A stretch of 44,826 bases of DNA from positions 1 through 44,826 of the forward strand of contig CALUKD010000030.1 of the NCBI GenBank assembly GCA_944321125.1, written 5' to 3'. Source of the DNA: Candidatus Butyricimonas faecavium. GTDB taxonomy: Bacteria; Bacteroidota; Bacteroidia; Bacteroidales; Marinifilaceae. Under the pieces are notes generated by a model. That model ran no database searches, was not told the DNA's origin, and saw only the letters and a program-made list of their open reading frames with translations. The translations under genes were made by a program, and so were the position numbers. Positions 15,510 through 24,725 of this stretch are shown in pieces; the first letter of the stretch is position 1, and every line of letters begins with the position of its first letter.

Positions 15510-17021
15510 ATGCCCGTAATCAATTCCATCATATCCATGTTCTCGAGCAAAAGGTTAGCACAAATCGATTTTTTCAAAGAAAATCCGATTCAAGTGCAAC
15601 GAGACACATTGGTTGAATTACTTCGCAGAGCTGCCGACACAGAATACGGACTAAAGTACGATTTTGCCTCTGTTCTGACAGCCGAACAGTACCGGGAGCG
15701 TCTTCCCATCATTCATTACGAAGAGTTGGCTCCCTATTCCGAACGTTTAATGAACGGTGAGCAAAACCTCTTGTGGCCGGAACCCATCACGTGGTTTGCC
15801 AAATCGTCAGGTACAACTGCAGCGAAAAGCAAGTTTATCCCGGTCAGTAAAGAGGCTTTGGAAAACTGTCACTTCCGGGGCGGCAAAGATGTTATTTCTA
15901 TTTTCAATAAGCTCTACCCGGACGCACAAGTTTTCAACGGGAAGACCTTGGCCCTAGGGGGAAGTAGCGAAATATCCAAGACAAACAACAACTGCCGCTA
16001 TGGAGATTTATCTGCCATACTGATCTCCAACACCCCGTTCTGGGCTAACATGATGAAAACTCCCGACCAATCGATTATGCTCATGAGTGAATGGGAAGAG
16101 AAAATTGAAAAAATCTGTGATACCACGCTCAAAGAAGACGTTCGCAGCCTCGCGGGAGTACCCTCTTGGTTCCTCACGCTCATTAACCGTATTTTGGAAC
16201 GCACGGGAAAAAGCAACCTTCACGAAGTATGGCCCAACTTGGAACTGTTCATCCACGGAGGCATAAACTTCACCCCCTACCGGGAACAATACAAACGCTT
16301 GCTCCCCGATCCGAAGATGAAATACATGGAGACTTACAACGCATCGGAAGGCTTCTTCGGGATACAGGATGATCCCAACGACTCGTCGATGCTTCTGATG
16401 CTGGACTATGGCGTTTATTATGAATTTGTGCCGACTAGTGAACTGACAAAACCGAATCCCCGGACCCTTTTACTGGAAGAAGTAGAAACCGGAGTAAACT
16501 ACGCGCTTGTCATCTCTACCAACGGTGGACTTTGGCGCTACATGATCGGAGACACGATTATGTTTACCTCCACCCGTCCCTACAAATTCAAAATCACGGG
16601 ACGGACAAAATTATTTATCAACGCTTTTGGAGAAGAATTAATTATTGATAACGCTATAGAGGCTTTGAAACAGACCTGCGAGAAAACCGGAGCCACGGTC
16701 ATGGCATTCACGGCAGCCCCGGTCTTCATGGATAACGATAAAAAAGGAGCCCACGAATGGATTATCGAATACGGCATCCCTCCCGCAGACTTAGAAAACT
16801 TTGCAGATATACTCGATGCCGAACTAAAGAAAGTAAACTCAGACTACGAGGCCAAACGCTATAAAGATATGTCGCTTCAACGTCTGATCCTCCATGCTGC
16901 CCGTCCGAACCTTTTCAACGATTGGTTAAAAGAAAAAGGAAAACTCGGCGGACAGAATAAAGTGCCGCAGCTATGGAATGACCGCACGCACATCGACGAA
17001 TTATTAAGAATGAATTCATGA
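15510..17021 (+). CDS. GH3 auxin-responsive promoter family protein
   Basis: This 503-residue protein of the adenylate-forming superfamily has the nucleotide loop FAKSSGTTAAKSKF near residues 97-110, the later motif METYNASEGFFG, and IGDTIMF followed by ITGRTKLF. Plant GH3 enzymes join amino acids to acyl-adenylates; the bacterial substrate is unknown. The protein is cytosolic with no signal. It stands alone behind a heptad repeat and is followed by a long palindrome that may terminate it. Confidence 0.9.
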   Translation: MPVINSIISMFSSKRLAQIDFFKENPIQVQRDTLVELLRRAADTEYGLKYDFASVLTAEQYRERLPIIHYEELAPYSERLMNGEQNLLWPEPITWFAKSSGTTAAKSKFIPVSKEALENCHFRGGKDVISIFNKLYPDAQVFNGKTLALGGSSEISKTNNNCRYGDLSAILISNTPFWANMMKTPDQSIMLMSEWEEKIEKICDTTLKEDVRSLAGVPSWFLTLINRILERTGKSNLHEVWPNLELFIHGGINFTPYREQYKRLLPDPKMKYMETYNASEGFFGIQDDPNDSSMLLMLDYGVYYEFVPTSELTKPNPRTLLLEEVETGVNYALVISTNGGLWRYMIGDTIMFTSTRPYKFKITGRTKLFINAFGEELIIDNAIEALKQTCEKTGATVMAFTAAPVFMDNDKKGAHEWIIEYGIPPADLENFADILDAELKKVNSDYEAKRYKDMSLQRLILHAARPNLFNDWLKEKGKLGGQNKVPQLWNDRTHIDELLRMNS

Positions 17022-17050
17022 AAAGAGTCTGATAATGAATCCTTCGCCGA

Positions 17051-17097
17051 TAAAACAAGAAAAAGTTTATAACAGTTATAAACTTTTTCTTGTTTTA
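17051..17097. terminator. 47-base perfect palindrome after the GH3 gene
   Basis: Positions 17051-17073 are the exact reverse complement of 17075-17097 around a single central A. The left arm is A-rich and the right arm T-rich, with GTTTATAAC/GTTATAAAC at the centre. Transcribed either way it has A-tract, stem and U-tract, so it can be a bidirectional terminator for the GH3 gene. Only five bases separate it from the -7 box of the next gene, so it may also be an operator. Confidence 0.65.
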
Positions 17098-17102
17098 GAC
17101 CG

Positions 17103-17110
17103 TATCTTTG
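17103..17110 (+). promoter_or_regulatory. Candidate -7 box of the META lipoprotein gene
   Basis: TATCTTTG matches TAnnTTTG and lies 18 bases before the ATG at 17129. The -33 position falls inside the palindrome 17051-17097. Confidence 0.5.
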
Positions 17111-17128
17111 TAAAAAATTCACACACAC

Positions 17129-18151
17129 ATGAAAAAAACAACTATTTTAATGATGATCGCCGTGACGCTTGGCTTCTCCGGCTGTAAAAGTAATAGCGGA
17201 GACAAAGCGCAACTGACTGCCAATGAATGGCAACTGAAAGAGATGACAACCACAAAAGGGAAAACTACTCTCCCGCAACGAGTACCAACCCTCATGCTGA
17301 CCGACACCAACACGATGTACGGTTTCTCGGGGTGCAACCGATTTTTCGGGAAATACTCCACGGAGGGTAACACCATCAAATTAGAACCGGGCGGAAGCAC
17401 CATGATGGCTTGTCCGGATCTTCAATTCGAGGGTGAGTATATCCAGACCTTGGCAGCCATGAATTCATACAGCATCGAAAACAAAGAATTGAAATTAACG
17501 GATAAAGACCGGAAACAAACTCTTATTTTCGTACCTAAAACAGAAGAAAAAGCAATCGGTGTCGCAAAAGACGCCCACGGATGTAATAGTGCGGCAGGCT
17601 ACACTTGGTCTGAGGCCAGAAAAGAGTGTATCCGCCTATTCGAGTCCGGAGTTCGCATGAACCCGACCAATGACCCGCAAGCCACGCTTTCCACGTTCAT
17701 CGTGTTCTCAACAGACTCCACGTTAGCGGAACTATTCATTCCCGACATGGAAAACCACCCGCTACTGAACAGACGTGAGTTACCGAAAGGCGGTTATGCT
17801 TGGAACGTGGAAGATGACGATACCTATAACGTTAGACAAGTAAACGGACAATGGATCATCGAACAACGCGGAGAAACACTGTACACCGAAACTCCAGAAA
17901 GCGTGATCAACGTGGTATACCAAGGCGGTGACGGTAAAACCAAAATGTTATACCAAGTAGAAGTAACGTTCTATCCCGCAGAAGAACTGGCAGTCGTGAA
18001 ACTTGACGACCAAACATACGAATTACCGCAACAACGCATGGCTTCCGGATTCATGTACAAAAAGGATCAAATAAGCCTGATGGGAAAAGGAAAAGAAGCA
18101 GAACTGACCCTTCCTGACGGCAAAGTATTGAAACTACATGAAAAGAAATAG
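17129..18151 (+). CDS. META/HslJ-domain lipoprotein
   Basis: This 340-residue exported lipoprotein has a signal peptide ending GFSGC, so Cys19 would be lipidated. Residues 30-135 form a META domain with NEWQLKEM, GFSGCNRFFGKY and the TMMACPD segment typical of HslJ-like proteins. Next comes a DAHGCNSAAGYTWSEARKE block (about 150-168), then an uncharacterised C-terminal beta-rich half ending at LHEKK. It is likely a periplasmic or surface stress lipoprotein; its exact function is unknown. Confidence 0.85.
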   Translation: MKKTTILMMIAVTLGFSGCKSNSGDKAQLTANEWQLKEMTTTKGKTTLPQRVPTLMLTDTNTMYGFSGCNRFFGKYSTEGNTIKLEPGGSTMMACPDLQFEGEYIQTLAAMNSYSIENKELKLTDKDRKQTLIFVPKTEEKAIGVAKDAHGCNSAAGYTWSEARKECIRLFESGVRMNPTNDPQATLSTFIVFSTDSTLAELFIPDMENHPLLNRRELPKGGYAWNVEDDDTYNVRQVNGQWIIEQRGETLYTETPESVINVVYQGGDGKTKMLYQVEVTFYPAEELAVVKLDDQTYELPQQRMASGFMYKKDQISLMGKGKEAELTLPDGKVLKLHEKK

Positions 18152-18188
18152 TTATAAAAAAGGGACTCTCAAGGGTCCCTTTTATAAC
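18151..18188. terminator. Bidirectional terminator between META gene and ispF
   Basis: GTTATAAAAAAGGGAC pairs with GTCCCTTTTATAAC around a short loop, with two extra A residues on the left. A-rich and T-rich flanks work in both directions for these convergent genes. The ispF stop codon (18182-18184) lies inside the right arm. Confidence 0.8.
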
Positions 18189-18661
18189 TTAATAATCAAC
18201 ACCGTCACATAAGCCGAAACCCCCTCTTCTCTCCCCTCAAATCCCAGCTTCTCCGTCGTGGTAGCCTTGATGGTAATCTCATCCACATCAATCCCCATGA
18301 TTTCAGACAAACACTCCCGCATCTCCAAAGTCCGCATTTTAATCTTTGGTCTTTGCAAGCATACCACGCAATCAATATTACCGATAGTAAACCCTTTATT
18401 CTCGATCATATCGATCACCTTTTTCAACAGAATCTTACTATCAATTCCCTTGTATGCGGGGTCCGTATCCGGGAAATATACCCCGATATCATCTAATCCT
18501 GCAGCCCCCAGAAGCGCATCGCATATCGCGTGAATCAACACATCTCCGTCCGAATGAGCCACACACCCTTTTTCATGTTCCAGTTTAATACCTCCTAACC
18601 AAAAATCCAGTCCCGGCTCTAACCGATGGACATCGATCCCTATACCTGTTTTTATTTTCAT
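18182..18661 (-). CDS. ispF: 2-C-methyl-D-erythritol 2,4-cyclodiphosphate synthase
   Basis: This 159-residue enzyme of the non-mevalonate isoprenoid pathway forms the cyclic diphosphate and releases CMP. Asp10 and His12 in GIDVHRL are zinc ligands, AHSDGDVLIHAICDALLGA carries the third, and TTTEKLGFEGREEG is the C-terminal family block. I start it at the ATG at 18661 (MKIKTGIGIDVH). The frame is open to 18703, but the extra 14 residues are not family-like. Confidence 0.96.
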   Translation of the reverse strand: MKIKTGIGIDVHRLEPGLDFWLGGIKLEHEKGCVAHSDGDVLIHAICDALLGAAGLDDIGVYFPDTDPAYKGIDSKILLKKVIDMIENKGFTIGNIDCVVCLQRPKIKMRTLEMRECLSEIMGIDVDEITIKATTTEKLGFEGREEGVSAYVTVLIIKL

Positions 18662-18714
18662 TGTAATATTATTAATCTCCTGCAATATTAATGAAAAAAC
18701 CACTCGGTCACACC

Positions 18715-18735
18715 CCTAAAACCTAAAATCTAAAA
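18715..18735. repeat. Heptad repeat between ispF and murF
   Basis: CCTAAAA, CCTAAAA and TCTAAAA follow each other in the divergent gap between ispF and murF. They belong to the dispersed 7-bp family. Confidence 0.55.
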
Positions 18736-18775
18736 TCAATACCTCCAAAATCATTTCAGGGTTCATTTATTTTTA

Positions 18776-18783
18776 TAAATTTG
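18776..18783 (+). promoter_or_regulatory. Candidate -7 box of murF
   Basis: TAAATTTG matches the -7 consensus and lies 26 bases before the ATG at 18810. It supports that ATG over the TTG at 18789, which would lie at or before the transcription start. Confidence 0.5.
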
Positions 18784-18809
18784 TCACTTTGATCGGATAT
18801 TATGAAAAG

Positions 18810-20102
18810 ATGAAAGAACTCGAATCAATATATAATTCTTTTCTGGCAGGCAGCCGGATTACAACAGACTCCAGAGAAGTAAAAGATGGAGATATATTCA
18901 TCGCTTTGAAGGGTGAAAATCATAACGGTAACACCTTTGCAGCGCAAGCCGTGGCCCAAGGAGCGAAACATGTTGTTATTGACGAGGCCGCCTACGACAT
19001 GGCACCACAATGCGTACTCGTTCCCGACACCCTGCAATTCCTGCAACAACTAGCCAACCACCACCGCCGGAAATTAAACATTCCAATCTTGGGAATCACC
19101 GGAACAAACGGGAAAACGACCACGAAAGAATTGTGTTACGCCGTTCTTTCCAAAAAATATAATACCGTTGCCACGAAAGGTAATTTAAACAACCATATCG
19201 GAGTACCCCTCACCCTGTTAAGCATGGACGCCTCCACGGAATTCGGTATCGTGGAAATGGGAGCCAACCATCCGGGAGAAATAAAAGAACTATGCAAGAT
19301 TGTTGAACCGGATTACGGCATCATCACAAACATCGGGTATGCCCACTTGGAAGGATTCGGAAGTTACGAAAACATTATCCAAACCAAAAGTGCCCTTTAC
19401 GAAGCCGTAAAAGAGAAACAAGGAATCCTATTCGTGAACGGGGGAGACAAACTATTATGCCGATTATCAGAAAACCAGAAACGATACACTTATGGTATCA
19501 ACGGGCATTTCACGAACGGGGAAATCGTTCAGACCACCCCTTACCTCGTGTATGCCTTGAAAACCCATCACGGACAACTATACATCCGAACGAAACTCAT
19601 CGGGGGATATAACTTTGACAACGCCATGGCAGCCACCACGGTAGGAACATATTTCAATATCGATCCTTTACAAATACAGGCCGCCATCGAAGCTTACACC
19701 CCCTCTAACCTTCGCTCGCAACTAGTGAAAACGGAACACAACACGATCATCCTGGATGCTTACAACGCTAACCCGAGCAGTATGCAAGTCGCCATTTCCA
19801 ATTTTGCAGAAATGAAGGCTGACAACAAATTACTGATTATCGGGGAAATGCGTGAGTTGGGAGCCATTTCCGATGAGTCCCACAAAAACATCGTGGAACT
19901 CATGAAGAAAAACAATTTTTCCCAAGTATTCCTCGTGGGACCGAGTTTTGAATCCATTGCAAATAACTATACCTTTACGCGTTACTTCCCCGACACGGAC
20001 TCGCTGATCGAGTATCTCCAAGCGAACGAAATTCACGATGCTTTTATCCTGATAAAAGGTTCGAGGGGAAATAAACTGGAAAGGATTACAGAATACTTAT
20101 AA
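18810..20102 (+). CDS. murF: UDP-N-acetylmuramoyl-tripeptide--D-alanyl-D-alanine ligase
   Basis: This 430-residue Mur ligase adds D-Ala-D-Ala to the UDP-muramyl tripeptide, the last cytoplasmic peptide step of peptidoglycan synthesis. RITTDSREVKDGDIFIAL opens the first domain, the ATP loop TGTNGKTT is at 97-104, EMGANHPGEI lies in the central domain, and LDAYNANPSSM and GEMRELG mark the C-terminal domain. The ATG at 18810 is preferred to the in-frame TTG at 18789. The mannosyltransferase gene begins 11 bases after its stop. Confidence 0.96.
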   Translation: MKELESIYNSFLAGSRITTDSREVKDGDIFIALKGENHNGNTFAAQAVAQGAKHVVIDEAAYDMAPQCVLVPDTLQFLQQLANHHRRKLNIPILGITGTNGKTTTKELCYAVLSKKYNTVATKGNLNNHIGVPLTLLSMDASTEFGIVEMGANHPGEIKELCKIVEPDYGIITNIGYAHLEGFGSYENIIQTKSALYEAVKEKQGILFVNGGDKLLCRLSENQKRYTYGINGHFTNGEIVQTTPYLVYALKTHHGQLYIRTKLIGGYNFDNAMAATTVGTYFNIDPLQIQAAIEAYTPSNLRSQLVKTEHNTIILDAYNANPSSMQVAISNFAEMKADNKLLIIGEMRELGAISDESHKNIVELMKKNNFSQVFLVGPSFESIANNYTFTRYFPDTDSLIEYLQANEIHDAFILIKGSRGNKLERITEYL

Positions 20103-20113
20103 AACAATAGACC

Positions 20114-20848
20114 ATGAACGACAGAGTTGTCATCATACCGACCTATAACGAAAAAGAGAATATCGAAAACATTCTCCGTTATGTTTTTAAACTGGAACCG
20201 AAGTTTGATGTGCTCGTGATAGAGGACAACTCTCCCGACGGCACGGCCCAAATTGTAAAACGTCTTCAATCCGAGTTCCCGCAACTTCACATGATCGAAC
20301 GCAAAGGGAAACTGGGACTCGGCACTGCTTATATCACCGGATTCAAATGGTCATTAGAACACGGGTACAACTACATCTTCGAGATGGATGCTGATTTTTC
20401 CCATAATCCCGATGATCTGGTCAAACTATATCACGCCTGTAAAAGCGGAGAAGGAGATATGGCCATCGGCTCCCGTTATGTAACCGGAGTAAATGTTGTC
20501 AATTGGCCGATGGGGCGGGTACTTATGTCTTATTTTGCCTCCAAATACGTGAGATTCATCACAGGCATGAAAATACATGATGCCACAGCCGGATTCGTTT
20601 GCTATACCCGAAAAGTCCTCGAAGCCATCAACCTCGATAAAATTCGTTTCAAAGGCTACGCTTTCCAAATCGAAATGAAATTCACAGCATGGACACTAGG
20701 ATTCAAGTTGAAAGAAGTCCCCATCATTTTCACAGACCGTACCCTCGGCACGTCCAAAATGAGCGGAGGCATCTTCAACGAGGCCTTTTGGGGTGTCATC
20801 ACGATGAAACTCCGGAGCTTGGGAAAACGTCAGACAATTAAAAACTGA
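20114..20848 (+). CDS. Polyprenol-phosphate mannosyltransferase-type GT2
   Basis: This 244-residue family 2 glycosyltransferase resembles dolichol-phosphate mannose synthase. It has IPTYNEKENI at 8-17, IEDNSPDGT at 36-44, the metal-binding DAD in EMDADFSHNPDD (92-94), GSRYV, and the acceptor-loop block RFKGYAFQIEMKF. There is no C-terminal membrane domain. It likely transfers a sugar from a nucleotide sugar to a polyprenyl phosphate at the inner face of the membrane. It lies directly after murF and is probably co-transcribed. Confidence 0.92.
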   Translation: MNDRVVIIPTYNEKENIENILRYVFKLEPKFDVLVIEDNSPDGTAQIVKRLQSEFPQLHMIERKGKLGLGTAYITGFKWSLEHGYNYIFEMDADFSHNPDDLVKLYHACKSGEGDMAIGSRYVTGVNVVNWPMGRVLMSYFASKYVRFITGMKIHDATAGFVCYTRKVLEAINLDKIRFKGYAFQIEMKFTAWTLGFKLKEVPIIFTDRTLGTSKMSGGIFNEAFWGVITMKLRSLGKRQTIKN

Positions 20849-20923
20849 AAACGGAGAATCGAAAATTAATCCATTTACGATTTGTGAATTACGATAAACA
20901 AAAAGCATTGGCCAGTGGATGGG

Positions 20924-20951
20924 AATCTAAAATCTAAAATTTAAAATCTAA
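20924..20951. repeat. Heptad repeat before pyrC
   Basis: Four perfect-register units, AATCTAA, AATCTAA, AATTTAA and AATCTAA, end eight bases before the pyrC ATG. Nearly the same string recurs at 25620-25654, including the GGAATCTAAAATCTAAAAT start. More degenerate units occupy 20843-20900. Confidence 0.75.
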
Positions 20952-20958
20952 AATTAAT

Positions 20959-22290
20959 ATGCGTATATTACTTCAAGGCGGAACCATCATAAATGAAGGG
21001 AAAACTTTCCAAGGAGACCTCTTGATTCACAATGATCGTATCGAGAAAATCATAGAAGGCGAATTGAATTCCATTCCTGGGGATATCAAAATTATTGATG
21101 CCACGGGAAAATACATCATACCGGGAATAATCGATGATCAGGTTCATTTCCGGGAACCGGGACTCACACACAAAGGAGATATCCGGGAAGGTAGCCGGGC
21201 GGCAGCAGCCGGGGGCGTGACCTCTTTCATGGATATGCCCAACGTGAAACCTCCCACCGTAACCAACGAGTTACTCCGAGAAAAACAACAGATTGCCAAG
21301 GAAAATTCGGCTATCAACTACTCGTTCTACCTCGGTGCCACCGTTGATAATATCGACGAGATTAAAAAGGTCGATCCGCACACGACTTGCGGCATTAAAG
21401 TTTTCATGGGTTCTTCCACGGGTAATATGCTAGTGGATAGTCGGGAAGCCTTGGAAAAAATATTCGCAGAATCCCCCATTCTTATCGCAACCCATTGCGA
21501 GGATTCCCCCACGATAAACCGTAACTTGGAACTGTACAAACAACAATACGGGGAAGACATTCCTCCCTTCTGTCACCCATTAATCCGCAGTCGGGAGTGT
21601 TGTTACACCAGCTCTTCACTGGCTGCCGAGCTAGCCCGTAAGTACGACAGTCGCCTGCACATTCTTCACTTGAGTACGAAAGAAGAACTGGAATTATTAG
21701 ATCAAGGGGCCCGAGCTCAAAAACATATCACCGGGGAAGTATGCGTTCATCATCTTTGGTTCAATGATCAAGCCTACCACACCAAAGGCAACCTCGTCAA
21801 GTGGAATCCTGCCATCAAAACCGAAGAAGATCGTCAAGCCCTGTTACAAGCCCTAAATGACAATCGCTTGGACATCATCGCCACAGATCACGCACCCCAT
21901 CTTCCGGAAGAAAAAGCCGGAGTGTACACCCAATCGGCCAGCGGCGGCCCGATGGTGCAGCACTCGCTAATCGTTATGCTGGAACTCATGGAGAAAGGTC
22001 AAATCACACTTGAAAACATCGTGGACAAAATGTGTCATGCCCCGGCAGACATTTTCCATGTAGAAAAAAGAGGCTACCTACGGGAAGGTTACAAAGCAGA
22101 CATTGCCATCTTCGAAAAACACCCGTGGACAGTGAAGAAAGAAAACTTACTTTACAAATGCGGCTGGTCACCTCTCGAAGAAATGACCTTTACCTATCAG
22201 GTAAGCATGACACTCGTGAACGGACAAATCGTGTACGATCATGGCAAGATCAATGAAAATATCCGGGGAGAAATGCTGACGTTTTATTAA
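20959..22290 (+). CDS. pyrC: Dihydroorotase, class I type
   Basis: This 443-residue amidohydrolase closes carbamoyl-aspartate to dihydroorotate in pyrimidine synthesis. The zinc site DDQVHFREPGLTHKGD (59-74) gives His63 and the substrate Arg65. HCED, LHILHLST and the conserved ATDHAPH follow. Length and motifs match the long class I dihydroorotases of Bacteroidota. The leader holds heptad repeats. It is convergent with the membrane-protein gene downstream; only one base separates the two stop codons. Confidence 0.96.
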   Translation: MRILLQGGTIINEGKTFQGDLLIHNDRIEKIIEGELNSIPGDIKIIDATGKYIIPGIIDDQVHFREPGLTHKGDIREGSRAAAAGGVTSFMDMPNVKPPTVTNELLREKQQIAKENSAINYSFYLGATVDNIDEIKKVDPHTTCGIKVFMGSSTGNMLVDSREALEKIFAESPILIATHCEDSPTINRNLELYKQQYGEDIPPFCHPLIRSRECCYTSSSLAAELARKYDSRLHILHLSTKEELELLDQGARAQKHITGEVCVHHLWFNDQAYHTKGNLVKWNPAIKTEEDRQALLQALNDNRLDIIATDHAPHLPEEKAGVYTQSASGGPMVQHSLIVMLELMEKGQITLENIVDKMCHAPADIFHVEKRGYLREGYKADIAIFEKHPWTVKKENLLYKCGWSPLEEMTFTYQVSMTLVNGQIVYDHGKINENIRGEMLTFY

Positions 22291-22291
22291 C

Positions 22292-23266
22292 CTACCAAAC
22301 AAAAAGCACGCAGGCCGCAATAAACAACAGAAACAACACGTTTCCCAACCAGCAGGTCCGGTGTGAAATAAAATATTGAGTAAACATATAAGATAACGGG
22401 ATCGCTGTAATCAAAGTGATCCCGTGACAATTAAACGGGATAAAAAACAACGAACTTCCCACGAAAAGCAACATCGATAGCATAGACAACATGCCCCGCC
22501 TCTGCGCCACGATCGCCATTGGGTAATTCACCACGACATTATGCAAGGACACGATAATCAGCACGCCGATCACGACAAAAGCTGCCACTTTCTCTGGCAT
22601 GATTTTCCAAAATACTTGCCCGCTCACTAATGCCTGTACGAACACATTCGGTAATGTTGCTAACCGATCAGTTAGGAAATAACAGCACCCGGTAAAAAAT
22701 AACACTGAAAAAATACCAATAAACAACGCCACCAAATCCTTCAACGTCGCCCTTCCCGAAAAAGGCAGAACGATAATCGCCCATACAATCAACATGATCA
22801 ATTTCGGACAAAGTAAAACTGCCAATGTAGAAAAAAGCCCGAAATCAAACACGGGAGCATTAGATTTCGTATTCACGATGGCCAATTGTAAACGAGCCAC
22901 GGCCAACACGACACACAACGCCGCCACCAAATAATTATTCACCCCGTAACGACAGATCACACCGATACATAGTAAAGCATAAACCACCGCCGGGAGAACC
23001 GTAATATGAGACAAAAATTTATACCTGTCCGCAACAAAAAATACCAAAAACGACAAACACAGCAAAGCCAGTACCCCAATTTCCCTCCACCATAAGCCAC
23101 CCTGTTCCTGAAAAAACGGAATAGAAATAACGCCCAAATCCGGACAAACGGAAAAATCATCCGGTCCGAAAGTAAAACGTAGAAAGGCAATTGCTGCCAA
23201 AATGAATGGCAGCAAATACAACATATAAACCCTCTTGGTTTTTAAAATGGCGTTAAATCCCATCAT
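22292..23266 (-). CDS. Polytopic membrane protein, DUF6427-like
   Basis: This 324-residue, very hydrophobic protein has roughly nine to ten predicted membrane helices and no signal peptide beyond the first helix. I do not recognise catalytic motifs; the layout resembles the DUF6427 proteins of Bacteroidota, an assignment I hold weakly. It begins nine bases after purD on the same strand, so it is translated from the purD transcript. A second ATG directly follows the first. The function is unknown. Confidence 0.8.
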   Translation of the reverse strand: MMGFNAILKTKRVYMLYLLPFILAAIAFLRFTFGPDDFSVCPDLGVISIPFFQEQGGLWWREIGVLALLCLSFLVFFVADRYKFLSHITVLPAVVYALLCIGVICRYGVNNYLVAALCVVLAVARLQLAIVNTKSNAPVFDFGLFSTLAVLLCPKLIMLIVWAIIVLPFSGRATLKDLVALFIGIFSVLFFTGCCYFLTDRLATLPNVFVQALVSGQVFWKIMPEKVAAFVVIGVLIIVSLHNVVVNYPMAIVAQRRGMLSMLSMLLFVGSSLFFIPFNCHGITLITAIPLSYMFTQYFISHRTCWLGNVLFLLFIAACVLFVW

Positions 23267-23275
23267 CCGATCTTT

Positions 23276-24544
23276 TTATAAATCAAAACCAATATCTCTT
23301 CTGAAATTCATCCCATCAAAATGAATTTTAGCCACATTCTCGTAAGACTGAGCCAACGCCTCTTGCATGGTCTTCCCGAACGAACTAACGGCAATTACAC
23401 GGCCTCCATTCGTCACAACTTTTCCATCAGCCGACTTCGTCCCCGCGTGGAACACAATACTTTCCTTTACATCCGGGATTCCCGTGATTTCCTTGCCTTT
23501 CTCGTAATCCCCGGGATACCCCTGTGAAACGAGCATCACGGTCGTGCAAAAACGATCGTCCAGTTCGAACGCCGCCTGTTCCAGCTCACCCTTGGCCATC
23601 GCTTCGAAAAGAGACAGAATATCCGTTTTCAATCTCGGCATCACCACTTCCGTCTCCGGATCTCCCATACGCACATTATACTCGATCACGTAAGGATCAC
23701 CCCCGACATTCATCAGCCCGAAAAAAACAAAACCCTTATAGTCGATACCATCTTTCTGCAACCCCTCAATTGTAGGGCGCACCACCCGCTCTTCCACCTT
23801 CCGGTTGAACTCGTCATTAGCAAAGGGCACCGGAGAAACAGCCCCCATTCCTCCGGTATTCAAACCGACATCCCCCTCTCCAATACGTTTGTAATCCTTG
23901 GCTGATCCTAATATCTTATAACTTTTCCCATCCGTCAATGCAAATACAGAAAGTTCTATTCCTTTCAAATACTCCTCAATCACTACCTGATTTCCGGCTT
24001 TCCCGAACTTTCCTCCCAACATTAATTCCAACTCTCTTTTCGCCTCCTCCAAATTCTCCAATATCAACACCCCTTTTCCGGCAGCCAACCCGTCCGCTTT
24101 CAGCACGTAAGGCGGTTTCAAGGTTTCTAAAAAGGCAAAACCTTTCTCCAGATTATCCTTCGTCACCGTCAAGTAACCGGCTGTCGGGATATGGTGACGG
24201 AACATAAATTCCTTCGCAAAATCCTTACTGCCTTCTAAAATAGCACCCGCCTTTCCCGGTCCCACAATCATCAGTCGGGCAAAACGGACATCTGCCTCGA
24301 AATAATCCCGAATCCCTTCCACCAGTGGGTCTTCCGGTCCGACAACCAGCATATCGATGGCGTTATTTTCCACGAAAGTCGCCAACGCCTCGAAATCCGT
24401 TACCTTAATATTTACATTTTCAGCTATCTCTGCCGTTCCGGCATTTCCCGGGGCTACATATAACTTTGTTAATCTTTCACTCTGATTTATTTTCCACGCC
24501 AACGCATGTTCGCGTCCGCCGCTACCCAATAATAATACTTTCAT
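23276..24544 (-). CDS. purD: Phosphoribosylamine--glycine ligase
   Basis: This 422-residue ATP-grasp enzyme carries out the second step of purine synthesis. GSGGREHALAW is at 7-17, the ATP-grasp core runs from KEFMFRHHIPTAGY through VLKADGLAAGKGV, GDPETEVVMPRL gives the metal-binding region, and NGGRVIAVSS lies near the end. Length is normal. Its leader of about 130 bases contains a long inverted heptad structure behind a minus-strand -7 box. Confidence 0.97.
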   Translation of the reverse strand: MKVLLLGSGGREHALAWKINQSERLTKLYVAPGNAGTAEIAENVNIKVTDFEALATFVENNAIDMLVVGPEDPLVEGIRDYFEADVRFARLMIVGPGKAGAILEGSKDFAKEFMFRHHIPTAGYLTVTKDNLEKGFAFLETLKPPYVLKADGLAAGKGVLILENLEEAKRELELMLGGKFGKAGNQVVIEEYLKGIELSVFALTDGKSYKILGSAKDYKRIGEGDVGLNTGGMGAVSPVPFANDEFNRKVEERVVRPTIEGLQKDGIDYKGFVFFGLMNVGGDPYVIEYNVRMGDPETEVVMPRLKTDILSLFEAMAKGELEQAAFELDDRFCTTVMLVSQGYPGDYEKGKEITGIPDVKESIVFHAGTKSADGKVVTNGGRVIAVSSFGKTMQEALAQSYENVAKIHFDGMNFRRDIGFDL

Positions 24545-24552
24545 CCTTTTTT

Positions 24553-24659
24553 AGTTACAAATTTACAAGTTACAGGTACAAGTTGAATCCCGACACATCC
24601 ATCGGCAGGTGCGCTACCCTTTCCAAGAACTTGTAACTTGCAACCTGTCAACTTGTAAC
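24553..24659. repeat. Opposed heptad arrays in the purD leader
   Basis: Five units of the AGTTACA type (24553-24587) face four to five of the AACTTGT type (24628-24663). The two sides are partly complementary (for example AAGTTACAGG against CCTGT and GTAACTT blocks), so the purD mRNA leader can fold. The spacer between them is not recognisably coding. Confidence 0.6.
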
Positions 24660-24677
24660 TCGGCCTTGCCGAATGTA

Positions 24678-24685
24678 CAAAGATA
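24678..24685 (-). promoter_or_regulatory. Candidate -7 box of purD
   Basis: The minus strand reads TATCTTTG, matching TAnnTTTG, 133 bases before the purD start. No clear -33 word is found; that region is taken up by TAAATCA repeats. Confidence 0.4.
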
Positions 24686-24696
24686 AGGCTTTAGCA

Positions 24697-24724
24697 TAAA
24701 TCATAAATCATAAATCATAAATAA
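24697..24724. repeat. TAAATCA heptad repeat
   Basis: TAAATCA occurs three times in register, then TAAATAA. The array ends one base before the -33 TTTG of the fic promoter. Confidence 0.7.
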
Positions 24725-24725
24725 A

